Below are positions 21,604 through 33,469 of a stretch of 64,000 nt of DNA, in pieces (within the stretch, counting starts at the first letter, position 1; the number at the start of each line of letters is the position of its first letter). The stretch is from Marasmius tenuissimus (Eukaryota > Basidiomycota > Agaricomycetes > Agaricales > Marasmiaceae). Under the pieces are notes generated by a model. The model was not told where the DNA came from, searched no databases, and worked only from the letters and a program-made list of their open reading frames with translations. The DNA is taken from positions 248,001-312,000 of the forward strand of contig JAQOTA010000019.1 in NCBI GenBank assembly GCA_029532415.1. Direction: 5' to 3'. The translations under genes were made by a program, and so were the position numbers.

Positions 21604-22395
21604 CAGCGCCTCGTGAGATATGTGGTTTGATACTCCTCTACTCAGCCTTCTAGTCTTCACCTGTGACTCGAGATTGCTGTTCATGGCGATGTACACGAGA
21701 CTTGATGGGAAAAGATCGTGCCAGCCACTGGTGCAATGAACTTCGAGTGAAGTGGCCTAGGTCGGGGATGAATATTGAACCGGTGTAAAGCGTCAAAATC
21801 GAGTTCAAAGTATGCTTGTGTAGTTGACAAGAGCTACGATATACCATTTAGATTCGCTCACATCCGGTACGTACCCTCGTAAAGACTTCATTCATGGCCT
21901 CAAAGCCAGGCACGCACCGAACCACATATTTTTACATTTTCGATCCACGGGAGCTATGAGATTCATCAGATACAAGATCTTTCTATCAGTAAGCCATTAC
22001 TTGCTGGGTAAAAACACGCAATCCAATGGGAAAAAGACGGACCTCTGTGGCAATCACAGACCCTGGTGGCGACACCCTGCAGCGTCAGGACGTAAACGAT
22101 TGAAGCCTAATTGGGCCCCATGGGACCTGCTCCCGGCTAAGAATGGGACATTATTATCACATTCCGCAGTATTGCTGTTTAAGTAATCAAGGCACCACCC
22201 AGGAAGGCAAATACAACTAGGAGTCCACGTACAAGACCATATGTGAGAGTCACACCAGCTGTATAGCTGAAACGTACAACAGATTGACGTTGAAACCGTC
22301 AAACGCCGCGAAAATGAGGGAGGAAGCGGTAGGGATCTGTAGCCTGGGAAAACATTCCCTGACATGTAACTATTGCACGGCCAGCTTTAGGTGAA

Positions 22396-22596
22396 CTTAA
22401 GTGGTAGAGTAGGCTCTGGATACATCCTAAAGCCCAGAACTGCACAAAAACCAGCCGAAGAGCAGCTGGAAATGAGTCAAAAAACAGTAGGGAACAGTGG
22501 AAAAATTAATTGGGGCGTTCGGCAGCATGAGGGATCGAACGTGCATGTGACATTGAAAGCGCCAGCAGAGGCGCTAACCAACTGAGCCATCAGAGC
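22396..22596 (-). mobile_element. tRNA-derived SINE, copy A
   Basis: On minus, the 5' head contains TGGCTCAGTTGGTTAGCGCC (A-box type) and ACGTTCGATCCC (B-box type), the split RNA polymerase III promoter of a tRN A-derived sequence. A non-tRNA body ending CTTAAG follows. The stems of a functional tRNA do not form around the T loop, so this is a SINE rather than a tRNA gene. It is about 201 bp and has a near-identical inverted partner at 22755-22955. Confidence 0.8.
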
Positions 22597-22754
22597 TTAT
22601 ATTAACCTGGGCAATTGGTAAAATATATACGCCTTTTGCATAACTTCTATCTCCATTCCTTCCTAGCAGTGTTTGTAAACCATCGGGGGATTGTGAGAGT
22701 TAGTAATACTAAGAAAGGTGTACATAGCTGCCCAAAATTTAAGTGCAAAAGCGA

Positions 22755-22955
22755 AGTGGGATGGCTCAGTTGGTTAGCGCCTCTGCTGGCGCTCACAATG
22801 TCACGTGCACGTTCGATCCCTCATGCTGCCGAATGCCCCAATTAATTTTTCCACTGTTCCCTACTGTTTTTTAACTCATTTCCAGCTGCTCTTCGGCTGG
22901 TTTTTGTGCAGTTCTGGGCTTTAGGATGTATCCAGAACCTACTCTATCACTTAAG
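22755..22955 (+). mobile_element. tRNA-derived SINE, copy B
   Basis: The + strand has the same head (GATGGCTCAGTTGGTTAGCG ... GTTCGATCCCTCATGCTGCC) and the same body ending CTTAAG as copy A. The two copies are head to head with a 158-bp spacer. Substitutions between them are few by eye. I see no poly-A tail and no clear target duplications. Confidence 0.8.
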
Positions 22956-23339
22956 TTTTTTGGACCAATACTTAAGTTAAGCTGGTCTAGATTACCCGTG
23001 TAAAGACACAGGAGGAAGACGGAAGAACTGTAGATAATATTGAAGAATGCCCCGCCTGAGTGGGAAGGCGACACCTAGACCTTAGAGTGCTGGAAGCACA
23101 GGCCGAGTTCCTATCGATATGCACAAAAGCACTGCTGCCATACTCCGCTGTGCCAACTGAGGAGCACCTCAGAAGATCAAAGGTACAACCCACAGCGGTT
23201 AGGAGATCGGAAAAGTCTCTCACAATGGGTCCTTCAGTGAGTAGGTGGAGTAGAAAATCAAGTGGTTGTCGTATACGGAAGGGAGGAAAACAATTAAGCC
23301 ATTTCTGGTCCTGTTTACGCGCAGGACCTATGTATTCCT

Positions 23340-24980
23340 TTGATCCTTGCGAGTATCCAGAGCGGCAGTCAGGGTAAAATGGTAATCGGTACCGGTTCCG
23401 AGTTTCATGGACAGGATAACAGAGTTTTTGACCAACGGCAAATCGGTGAGAAGAGAACGCAATGCAGGGTAGTGGGAACGAATCGAGGAAGAGTTAAACA
23501 AGACGTACTGTACAGCTCGTATCCAGCTAAACCTAGCTTACCATCATCCTCAGGCTCCAAGTTTCCCATTACAAGGACAATAGAGCAAGCCAGTTGGTTG
23601 CGAGAGAACCGACGTCGTCGATCTGACACAGTCAGTAACGCTCAAGAGCATGGGAATACCCATTGAAGAATTTACGAGTTAGCTACAAAGAGGATAGGAA
23701 TAAGAACGATTAGATGAGCTGGGTAGAAGTCACAATTTGGTGGTGATGCTGCTAGCGCGTAGCTCTACCGCTATCCGCTGTCTCCACCCCCTACTGATGG
23801 ATTCGATTACTTTTGGACATCTCGTGGTGACCGTCAACGCCCATATTCATTTACCCACGTCGACCACATCCCGCGACCCCTACTCCTACTAATATCCGTG
23901 CCCGAAGAAGGCCGAGCCAAACTGAGGTTCAACGAAACTTCCACAAAATCTACAGTTATGATTAGATAAAGAAGACTGAGTTGGAAGGGCGACCTGACAA
24001 CCATGCACCCTCGTCAACAAATAAAATCACACACGAAGGCGAGCAATTTTTGAGATAGGTCTCGGGTTTGGCAAAATGATGCACCTTGAGGGAGTGTGAT
24101 AGAGACAGATTGGTAATACACAAGTGCCATACTGATAATCTGACGAACGGTTCGAAGTTGACGGTATGGCTCGCCTTGAGCAAGTGGTTATGGCAAGAGA
24201 TCAGCATGAACTCTGGCTGACGAGAAAGAGTACACAGCCCGACCCCAGTCGCAACGATGGTACTCCAGCTACACTACTGGCAAAGAGAGCAGGAAAGGTC
24301 GAGGCTGAGAAGGGAGATTCTGGAACAGTGTTGTCCATATCAGCGAGAAATGGCAGGAAGTTGACAGGCTGATTTTCAACTGCGACTTTGCCGTCGGCGT
24401 ACATATTAAGAAGATTACAGTGGTCGTCTCAAAATAGAGAGGAATCGGGTCATTGCTGGGTTTGTTTGTGCCTCGATGCTTTCTTGCTCACTCATCATTC
24501 TTCTTGTCTACTCCTTGCGAGTATCCGAAGCGGCGATCAAAGTAATGCGAAGGAAGATTTTGGACTCAGCTTCGAGTTATATATGCATGTAACGTGTCGA
24601 AGTGCACCAAGCAGAGACGAAGATAGACGAGAGATACTGGGTTTTGCATAATAGCGTGAACATGCGAAAAAAATATTTCGCTGAAACCCGATAATGATTT
24701 AGCCGTCAAATGCCTCTTGTCGAGGCAAAGCAAGTTATGACGTACCGCTCGTCTCATATTCAATCATATCACAACCCATTCAAGGACCAAAGTATGTCGT
24801 CAACTGAGGAAGAATGGTCAATCGGTGGCTGTTTCACGTTCAAATAGCATGGGCATACCATCTAGTCAAATAGACATCAGGAAAAAGATGAGGTGCAATT
24901 CGCCTCGTATTCGTAATCTAGTGGGAGCACCTTGTCCTTCCCGAATATCAGCGTATTTCTCACATTCACAGAATAGCAAA
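23340..24980. other. no supported gene
   Basis: A + frame of 108 codons (23340-23666) and a competing minus frame overlap, and neither has a recognisable domain. A short echo of CCTTGCGAGTATCC occurs at 23345 and again near 24515, hinting at further old duplication. I cannot support a feature. Confidence 0.4.
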
Positions 24981-24989
24981 TAAAATAAA

Positions 24990-26900
24990 CCTCATTCAAG
25001 AACCTTACAGGGCCCAAGCCAGTCATTAATTGCTGGATAGAAGTGCATTATCCAATGAGAAAAGGGCGTACTTTCGACTCGGCTAAATGGATCGATCCCA
25101 GACATTGGTGGTGTCACCTCGCAGCATCGAAACAGGAACGGTTGAAGCCTCGTTCGGAGGTTTTCAACTTGCACACCGCTCGTCCTCACCTTGGGTGTGT
25201 GTAAGTCGAAGTGAATGGTCAGCTAGTTTGATCGGTGCTACTTTCGCCAGATGCCGAGTGACTGAACGCACATTTGACCTTCTCGGTGGGGAGAGTATTC
25301 GCCAGACGTATTTGACAGGACCTTGGCCAGTATTTACCCCGTGGTGCAATTGTGACCTCCCAACCAACTCGGATGGCCGTTGAAGTCCGTTCCGAAGAAC
25401 GTACAAGTCCTATTCCTAGTCCTGCATATCTGAGTTTGAATTTGGCAGTGACTGCCTTATGATCGAGTTTCCCTCTTTCAGTGACATGGGAATCTCAGAA
25501 TAGTTGTATAAGGAAGGTGATCAGCGAATTTATTCCCATAGGTTCCCATCTGCGATTTTTTTTGCTCAACCATGAGCTTACTGTACCAAGTGAAAGCACC
25601 CATTTTTGCTATCACTGCTGTAAGATCTGTCAATCACATTGAGAGGCACCTATATGGTGCTCACTGTCGCCGACTTGTTAAAGAACGGACGAAATAGTGA
25701 GAGGAGCAGGACTTGCAGGGCCCGATCACCTTCCTTATATGACTATTCTAAACTTTCCCATGTCAACGAAAGAAGCAATCTCGATCATAAGGCAGTCTCT
25801 GCCAAATTCAAACTCAGAAACACAGGTCCTTCAATGACGATGGCAAGCATGTATTGAAGGACCAGTTACAGGTCTATCCTATTCCTAGCAAAATTTTGCT
25901 CAAAGAGCGCCGTTCAAACCGAGCTAATCACATTAAATCATGATCCAAAATACCGAGAACCACACATTTAGGCAACACTGACTTCACATGATCGGATACA
26001 CGGTTTTAGGGAAGGTGCGTTCATACTTACTGCACATGCATACATGCATACAGCCGCGAGGAGTGCCGGTATCGATAACGGGACTGTACATGTCCTGGTT
26101 TCCCAGTCAAGTCCAAATACATCCTAGCAAGATACCCAACATCAGGTCTCTCGATAGGTTGCGCTCGTTTTACCCTGCTGCTTCCGAAGGAATAACTGAG
26201 AACAAGCGAGACTTCCCCATAAGTGGGCGGTTGATCCAAGGAATCCGGCAGAAATCGCGCATGAGAAAGCGGGTACGATCGACCAAATCGATCGTCCGCG
26301 GCGCAGAATGAGAGCTACGATGACATCCCGCAGTCCTGGCATTCAAATGACCAAAGTACCGCCCAAGAACGAAAACAAGACGTATAGCTCACATAGCAAG
26401 CCTACAAGGCCATTAGAATGTGAGAGGAAAACAAGCTGTACAACTGCAACGTACAACAATGATCTTGGAACCGTCAAACAGAACAAAAACGAGGGAAGAA
26501 GTGGCACGAGTCTGGAGGCCAGGAGTGAATGATTCACCATGTGCGGAAAAGTCACAGGAAGAAGATGGAGGAACTATAAAGGAAAACAAAACAATGCCTT
26601 GCCTGAGCGGGCAAGCGGCACCAAGAGTGCTGGAAGCACAGGCCGAATTGCCATTGATAGGTGCGGAAACACCGCCGCCATACTCCACCGTGCCCTGAGA
26701 CGATCGAAGGTACAACCTACAACGATTGATAGATCATAAAAGTTCCTACGACGGGCAAACACCGGAGTAATTAGACCTGACAAAGGCCAGATATCCACAA
26801 GATTCGCCTTTAGCGAGTAGGTGGAATATAAATCCAAGGGGCAGTCGTATGAGGGAGGGGGGAGAGCGTTAACTCCAAGCCGTTCCCTGGTTCAGTTTGC
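24990..26900. repeat. diverged duplicated block, copy B
   Basis: This is the counterpart of 21950-23330 without the SINE insertion. It contains several overlapping reading frames of 70-100 codons, including a hydrophobic minus frame at 26343-26555. None carries a known domain, so I treat it as a decayed paralogue of copy A. Confidence 0.6.
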
Positions 26901-28790
26901 GTACGGGATTTCTTGTTGACAGGAGGTTTCATTCCGTGTTCTGAGGGAGACCCGGCCGACGTTTCGAGCCACGCAGTTCGGGAGACGGCGTACGCAGCAT
27001 CAATAACTAGGGCTTTGTGAAAGACATGTACACAGGGACTGAGTTCTTCGTCGCCAATCCACCAACCCTGATGGTTCCCATCGTAAAGTCATAAGATAGA
27101 GAACTGGATAGGAAGGAAACGGGCGCTCGGGGTGCCGTAATAAAAACTACGCTTGTGATCGAAGTAAAGGAACGAGGGTGGCTCGATTTGGAGGAACCAG
27201 GTACTTGGACCCTAAGGGAAAGTATGTGCCGCAAACCTGTACCTGAAATAGTAAATGAAAAAATATATATATATATCCAAACACGCCAGTCAGAGCAAAC
27301 GAACAAAGCAAATGGCAAGGAGGATTCGGAACAAGATGTTATCAGGACGTCAGACGTGAGCTCGAGTTGGCCAGTGTCCGTGCCGGCGTGCCAATCGAGA
27401 GGACGGGGCTAATCCGTCGGATGGAAGGGTGAGCCCGCGCATCAGTGTTACTGAATGACTAAACGTTCACAGCACTCTCAACACACCCGATGTGGCAGAT
27501 GGAAGGAGAGTAGTGATCGAAAAGGACGAGCTCGTCTGGGGGAGTAAGCATGGAAAGCCCGGCTAATGAGACAGGAGCAAATGGCCAGCACCAAATAGCA
27601 GCAACCGTGATTCATAATAATATTCGAGAAGAAGGGGGAGGTTCGGAAGTAAGACGAATGAAGCCTCGAAAGAAGGGCGAGTTGGGGACACTGGGTCCAT
27701 TGAAAAAGAAGAGGTTCCGACGACATGTCAGCATCTCTAGTGCCGAAACAGAGCAGGGCTTAAGGAGAGTTTGAGACGGGGCTCGTATGGCGAGTAAGTG
27801 CCCCGCCTTGAGCGAGTGAGGGGGATACAAATAAGGAATGAACAGAACGACGGTCAAATAAACACAGACAAAATTGAGTTATTCTCTCGGAACCCGTTTG
27901 TCTTGAGTGCCTTCAGGGATTTCAATGGTCTTTGGGGTCTTCTCGTTGGCCGTTGATGAATCCTTCTGATGCAGTATTCCGAGTGGTGGCCGCGGTGAGG
28001 AAATCAGTCAGTACTAGTTTCGAGTCATATAGGCAAAACATGCACGACAAAGCCCTCGAAGCCGAGGCAAAAATGAAGAGTAAAAAATGTCTTGGTGGAA
28101 ACTAAAATGCCTATTGGCCAAAAAGAGTTGGGTTGAGCTCACCCAACATTCCATATCCTACTACTATCAACCTATACTCTGCTTTCTCCCCTTCGAAGCA
28201 CATCGTCTACTGAGACGAAGATCAGCCTGTGGCTATAGATGTAGAGCCAAAATAGCCTCACCATCAGGGTAAATCGAGGGAGTATTATGTATTTTCATGA
28301 TTTTATCTTCGTAGTGGGAGTTAACCTGGAGGCGGGCTCGCGGAACATGGGCGTTCGGATGCAAGAAGAATAGCCGGGGCACCGCCACCGGCAAGGCTCC
28401 CTTTCCGGCTAACGTCCTCTTGTTGGTTATATCTTGCCTCTGGATCTGAACCATCATCAACGCGAGCTGCAATGGGATCTCGGTCTTCCTCGTGACCTCG
28501 AAAGCTAAGCAATTGCTCATGTGTATGATGACGGAACGTGTCTCTCTCTGTCTTTTTCAGCTTAACTCAATTTTGGCCAGGTTTTCCCCCGTTAGCTCGT
28601 GGGTCAAAGAGCGTTGGAAATCGACCGGACGGTGTTGATTTAGACCTCTGTCAAGATTATGGCCGTTTTTGGAGAATTGGGGCAAGAGGGTGTCCATCAC
28701 GTTAGCCATAGAGAACATGCATATTGTTACGGCGAACCTGGTGAGTCGTTTTAGTGATATGTCGATACTGACTCAAGATTATTTTCCCGT
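26901..28790. other. no supported gene
   Basis: Frames on minus at 27007-27318 and 28321-28512 and on + at 27550-27774 are open but unrecognised and lack clear splice partners. A short (TA)n tract lies at about 27264-27278. Confidence 0.4.
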
Positions 28791-28802
28791 TCGATCATGC
28801 AC

Positions 28803-29270
28803 TTAAATAATTTTGACCGTCCGCTGCCACTCATGATTGAGCGGATAGGAAGCGATCGGTACAATCTTATGATCGGGGCACTGGCACGCAATAATGAAGG
28901 GTTCATGTGCCTCCAAACTCAGATATGAAGCATCAATGGCCGGGATCAAACGCTCCGGGTATCTGATTACTTGTGAGCTATCCCAAACTCTGCGTAAAAA
29001 GCGCGAGCTAACGCAGACTCCGTTCACAGAAAACTGTTGGTTCTCAGCATGCTATGGCAGCGAAAATAAAACAGGGAATGTGTTCGTTCGGATCTCCGAG
29101 GCGAGGTAGACCGTAGAACTAGTTGTCCTCGAGCAAAAGAACACCAATCCATTAGGGTCTTTGATCGGCAGTTCGTATTCCTTGCTAGTGATCTTCATCG
29201 GCCAAGATATGTCTGGTAAGCACATGAGCCTTTCCTTTGCTTCCAAGTGTTGCCCACTCCTCGAAACCAT
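28803..29270 (-). pseudogene. unknown protein fragment with one in-frame TAG
   Basis: A single minus frame runs from 29270 to the stop at 28803 (about 155 codons) and is broken only by TAG at 29052-29054, explained by CAG to TAG. It encodes KITSKEYELPIKDPNG, FFCSRTTSSTVYLASEIRTN, then NQQFSVNGVCVSSRFLRRVW and IPAIDASYLSLEAHEPFI. A further minus open stretch at 29403-29216 (SFGHELDASFQPSRAAAING) is probably an upstream exon in another phase. I do not recognise the family. The low stop density and consistent composition suggest a real, recently inactivated gene. Confidence 0.5.
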
Positions 29271-29875
29271 TTATAGCCGCTGCTCGAGAAGGCTGGAAGC
29301 TGGCGTCAAGCTCATGGCCAAAGCTACCTTGTGGTTCTGACCCACCAATCGTTACGCGGGAGAGGGCAGCCTGCTGCCTCCTGAAGTGGCAGACACGACG
29401 CATTTCCGCCTAATGCCCATTGGTATGCACTTCTCACAATCATCATTGATCAGTGCCGTCCCTTAAACGACGCTTGTCGACACTCAGTTGCAAGTTTTGA
29501 GAAAGAGATGGCCCGCTCAGGACACATACATCGTCTTGATTCCCTTATCCAGACCTCGGATACCGTCCCTGTATGGCAGTTCCAAATCAACAAGATGCAG
29601 CAATGGTGCGTTTGTCTTTGTAACTCTCGCGCCAAGGCTCGGCCTTCTGCACGAATAGGAGGACACCTCACATTATTTTGGGACCTCAAATGCCCACAAG
29701 GAATAGTATCACCCCAAACTGCGCGCATGACGACCATTCTCTATGGTTGTTCCCAACGAGACTAACGGGATGTTCGCAATCTCGTGGCCCAGTTACTTGT
29801 CTGCGGCTCCCTACCTCCAAACAGGGCCACCAGATTTTTCAGTGATATGTCAGTGACCAGCCAAAATGTCACTGA

Positions 29876-31272
29876 GTCACAGCTCAACTCTATGCCTTCG
29901 AGTACAACGTACTATATATGCACATAACCTCACATTATATGTACGAATGGCGGGGCAAAGCCCCGCACTCTGAACTTGGTCCAGTAGGGCCCTTGTGCTT
30001 GTGCCTCCAATACCTTGGATCCAAACTGCCAACCATGCATTGCGAGGTACCATCATCCGCTCTTCTCGAGAATAAGGTCGTGCTTGAACACATCTCAAAC
30101 TTCTTGTTCACTAAAACTTCAACTAGCACATTACTAGCACTTTGTAGCGAGCAAATCCAGCCGCGTGCGGTGCATATTCCGAGAAAGATTGAGGTCCCTG
30201 GGGTGCGGCCCCAGGCGGGGTGCAGGGGCGGAGCCCTGCCTAGCTCAGGTGGAGGGCAGAAGCATAAGGACCGAGCACAGCAAGCTGTCCGGTGCGTACA
30301 CCTGGAACCTTAGCTAGTAATAAAGCAGTGAACCAAGCCAGGCAACTCACAATCACATCCATAAGAATGTAAGCAGTGAGCTGTGCATGTGAAGCACAGA
30401 GGCCAATTAAAGTGAGCATTTTCCAATGAATAGTTGAGACATTTGCAATATAAAGGTTCTTACGAGACCTTCAAAACTGGAGGAGGATGAACGAGACCCT
30501 TGACAATGACATTGATTAGGGGTCACTGCTCAATACATGTTGTCACGAGGTGCTGAGTGTCTAGCAGAGACGGCAGAGGCAGAGAGCGGTGGTAGCAGGC
30601 TTGGAGAGGAGCAGCGGGCTCGACTCAGACAGAGATCAGGCAGAAACTGGTCCCAACGACAAGTTAGATCTATTGTAGAGAAGGAAAGGAAAGGAAATTG
30701 TACTACTCACCTGGTCCCAATGACAAGAGGTCAAGATGAGGGACCAGGTGAAGACTAGCTAGCTTATTTACCTATCCTACAGTCAGAGCTGGAGTCGGAG
30801 TGGCTACCGATGAGTCGTATATGAGTAAGTATGAGTCAAGGATGAATAAGGAATGAGTCGATATGAGATAATGGAATGGCTGCGCAATGTGGGTTAAAGC
30901 TGCGTGATGGTGGGTTAAGAAAGGGAATCGTGAGAAATAAGGATGTATAGTAAGTGACCGTGAGAAAAGGACATGTGATAATTATGTGAGCAAATGGTGG
31001 AGGGAAAAGTGGTGTCTTCATGACACATGTGATCATGGGTAATAAATCATGAGACCAGATTGGATGCCCGCAGAAACCTTGTTTTTGCACTTTTGGTAAA
31101 ACCCAATACTTGTCAGTATTGGGAATTGATAAAAAAAAGGCTGGAAGAGTATCAAGGGACATTTAGGGCTACATTTGTTCACAGATGGGGCTTTGCCCTG
31201 CCATTTGTACATATAACGTGAGGTTATGTGCATATATAGTACGTTGTACTTGAAGGCATAGAGTTGAGCTGT
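29876..31272. mobile_element. DNA element with about 100-bp terminal inverted repeats
   Basis: The left arm (29876-29980) and the right arm (31168-31272) are inverted copies over about 100 bp, sharing GTCACAGCTCAACTCTATGC, AACGTACTATATATGCACAT and GGCAAAGCCCC. The interior contains a solo LTR (30541-31025) and no transposase. The class is unresolved because no target duplication is obvious at the ends. It is a non-autonomous foldback or long-TIR element. Confidence 0.75.
30541..31025. repeat. solo LTR with 5-bp target duplication CATGT
   Basis: The 485-bp sequence begins TGTCACGAGG and ends TTCATGACA. It is flanked by CATGT at 30536-30540 and 31026-31030. TG...CA ends plus a perfect 5-bp duplication are diagnostic of LTR integration followed by LTR-LTR recombination. 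The family differs from the Ty3/gypsy LTR at 4341 and 54213. The 73-codon + frame inside is not a gene. Confidence 0.9.
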
Positions 31273-31544
31273 GACCTTTCTGCACTGGTTTTGTAATATC
31301 TATGATTCTCAAGGGAGGAAGGAGCAAGAGCAAAGAAGAGTTGTGGCTACCTCACAGGCCAGCGGCTGATGATTCACAGTTGATTCACAGATGACATTGT
31401 GGATGGCAGACATGATGAGCACAAGCATACTTGGAGGTAAGGAGGTACTCACCCTGCATATGTCCATCTTCTGCCTCTCCCTGAGCCGATAATCCCCCCA
31501 AAGCCAATCCTCTGCATGGCCGACCATTGACTTACAGTCGATGT

Positions 31545-31911
31545 CAAGGGGGTGGCAAGAATGGAATTTCCGGTCCGAGGTAGGGAGGGGGCTGAAGGCC
31601 CTTGAAATTTTTTGTACCTACCAAAATTTCGGGCTTCAAGGGGTCCTAGAGGCCTCTCAGAGGGTCTATGATGAGCATTATACTATGTTGAACAAACACC
31701 AGATAGGTACCTCATGTGTGCTGTAGCAGAAATCAACCATCAGCACCTGATATTTTCAAGAAATGGAGCACTAAGTGAAATTATGAGTTATCCAGCACGT
31801 GAAACATGTGCAGTTACCATATATAGCAGGAGGGCGGGAGGGGGGATGCCCAACCTGGGCTTAAAAAAAAATATGACCTTGTACGAAAATTAAAGAATTG
31901 CCACCCCCTTG
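31545..31911. mobile_element. hAT-type MITE with 8-bp target duplication
   Basis: CAAGGGGGTGGCAA (31545-31558) is matched by its exact inverse at 31898-31911. The 367-bp element is flanked by GTCGATGT on both sides (31537-31544 and 31912-31919). An 8-bp duplication with short TIRs is the hAT signature. It has no coding capacity, so it would depend on a hAT transposase elsewhere. The broken hAT gene at 55.7-58.4 kb is not shown to be its source. Confidence 0.92.
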
Positions 31912-31919
31912 GTCGATGT

Positions 31920-32880
31920 TGAATCAAACACGTTAAAAGGTTGTTAAGATGTCGGATTCAGATCTATTAAATTGGTACACATGTACTTGAATAGTCCTTC
32001 CTCGAGTCGACACGGTATTTGAGACAAAAGATAGAGGACTACATGAGCTGCTCGCCGTCGAGGACAACGAGCTCGAGAGAAGGAATTGTTGAAACGACAT
32101 CACCAAATAACTACAAACAAAAGTCGACCGGGCCAATTCGCCAGAAACAGTAATTGCTTGCTTCGCTCGCAATTATTATGTGGCTTTCAAACCATCTGCA
32201 TGCCGAGAGTCACGCAGAAAGTCGTTCGCCTTCAATATGCGCTGGGGCATCTCAAGGCTGGCTTCGCATTCTTGGCGCCAGCTTCCCTATGGTATCAATA
32301 CCAGACCAGGCCCCATGACATTGCTAAGGGATCCATTCCGCTATACGTTGGATGGGTACAAGGTTGAAGGGACTCCCCCTCCTTCCTCCTGGAAGGAGCT
32401 GGCCAAAGGCCGAGCGACGACCAGGAGGGAGGCCACTAAGTAAAAATTGATTATCTCTTGTGGTCACCACTGGCTATCTGTACTGCACTCACGTAAATAG
32501 TCTGAGTACAAGCAGGTTGGACCTCAGTTGAGCAACATAATCCGAGATCCTTGTTTTGGCCTACAAGTAGGGTGTTAGGGAGCCCATAACACTGAGCAGT
32601 GAGAATGTAGATTGCAATCAAGAGTTCTAGTGAGGAACAGGTAGTATCAGGCCCTGCCACTTGCCGGCATCGGTGAAATGCGGACAACCAGCACAACTCT
32701 GTAATAGTAGGCGGTTTGGATTCCTACGGTCCTCAATGTACTTGTTTGTGGGCCTCACAACACCGATCACCTGCGAGGCTCGAACTTTTGGGTTTACAAG
32801 CTTAACGCTGGTCTATACACTCCCCATTGGTTGATAATATTGCATGGAGACCCACCTTGAACTCATCAAACATAGACTGT
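31920..32880. other. no supported gene
   Basis: Short open frames occur on both strands (for example + 32180-32443), but none is recognisable or bounded by convincing splice sites. Confidence 0.4.
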
Positions 32881-32885
32881 CAGTA

Positions 32886-33165
32886 GATTGTCGCTGAAGC
32901 GTCACTTGACCTCACTGAAGTGTCACTGAACTTCACTGAACCACCACTGAACCTTCACTGAACCATCACTGAACTTTCACTGAAGTGTCACTGAACCTTC
33001 ACTGAGCCTTCACTGAACTGCCACTGAACCTTCACTGAACCACCACTGAATGTTCACTGAACCGCCACTGAACATTCACTAGCACATCACTGAACACTCA
33101 CTGGCATGTCACTGAATTTTCACCAAACCGTCACTGAACCCTCACTGGACATCACTGAGTCCTTA
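32886..33165 (+). repeat. 11-bp minisatellite (CACTGAACnnn)
   Basis: The unit CACTGAAC plus three variable bases repeats with an 11-bp period roughly 24 times, drifting to CACTGGCA or CACTAGCA near the right end. There is no coding frame through it and no known function. Confidence 0.85.
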
Positions 33166-33469
33166 CGGACGCCTGAATGTAAATGCTACCGAGCCACTGT
33201 GCACTTGTTACGATTCACTAAATATCGATTGGCATAACATCATCACAATATATCCGTTTACTGTACACTAATCCAAATCAAATTACCTAAGCCCAAACTA
33301 CTGTCGATAGGCTCACTCCTTCTTAACTCGGCGAGGCTTTGGTCGGCGTTTCTCGGGATCTCCACCCTTTACGTCTGCCTTATTTTGCTGCTCTTTTGCA
33401 GCCCTCCACCTTATAGTGCATCGCGGCCTGTGCTTGGTCGTGGACCTACATCGATGGCCACAACTAACC

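Larger units (their letters stand above)
21950..23330. repeat. diverged duplicated block, copy A (with SINE pair inserted)
   Basis: Segments 22040-22120, 22190-22365 and 22990-23320 match, in order, 25045-25160, 26350-26530 and 26555-26900. Shared landmarks are AACGTACAACA, GTGCTGGAAGCACAGGCCGA, CATACTCC and GAGTAGGTGGA. Copy A carries about 610 bp (22370-22985) not present in copy B, occupied by two SINEs. Minus-strand reading shows weak coding traces in both (NSACASSTL), so each may be a decayed gene. No product is recognised. Confidence 0.65.

Noticed and set aside
22522..22596. tRNA gene at the SINE heads (also 22755-22830)
   Set aside because: A- and B-box motifs are present but acceptor and T stems do not pair; the same 201-bp unit occurs twice with a non-tRNA body, so SINE is the better call.
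22631..22643. GCCTTTTGCATAA in the SINE spacer, matching the TA-flanked MITE end at 17091
   Set aside because: Only about 13 bases match and no second inverted end is present nearby; may be chance.
30537..30758. 73-codon + frame in the 30-kb element
   Set aside because: Lies within the solo LTR; no coding evidence.
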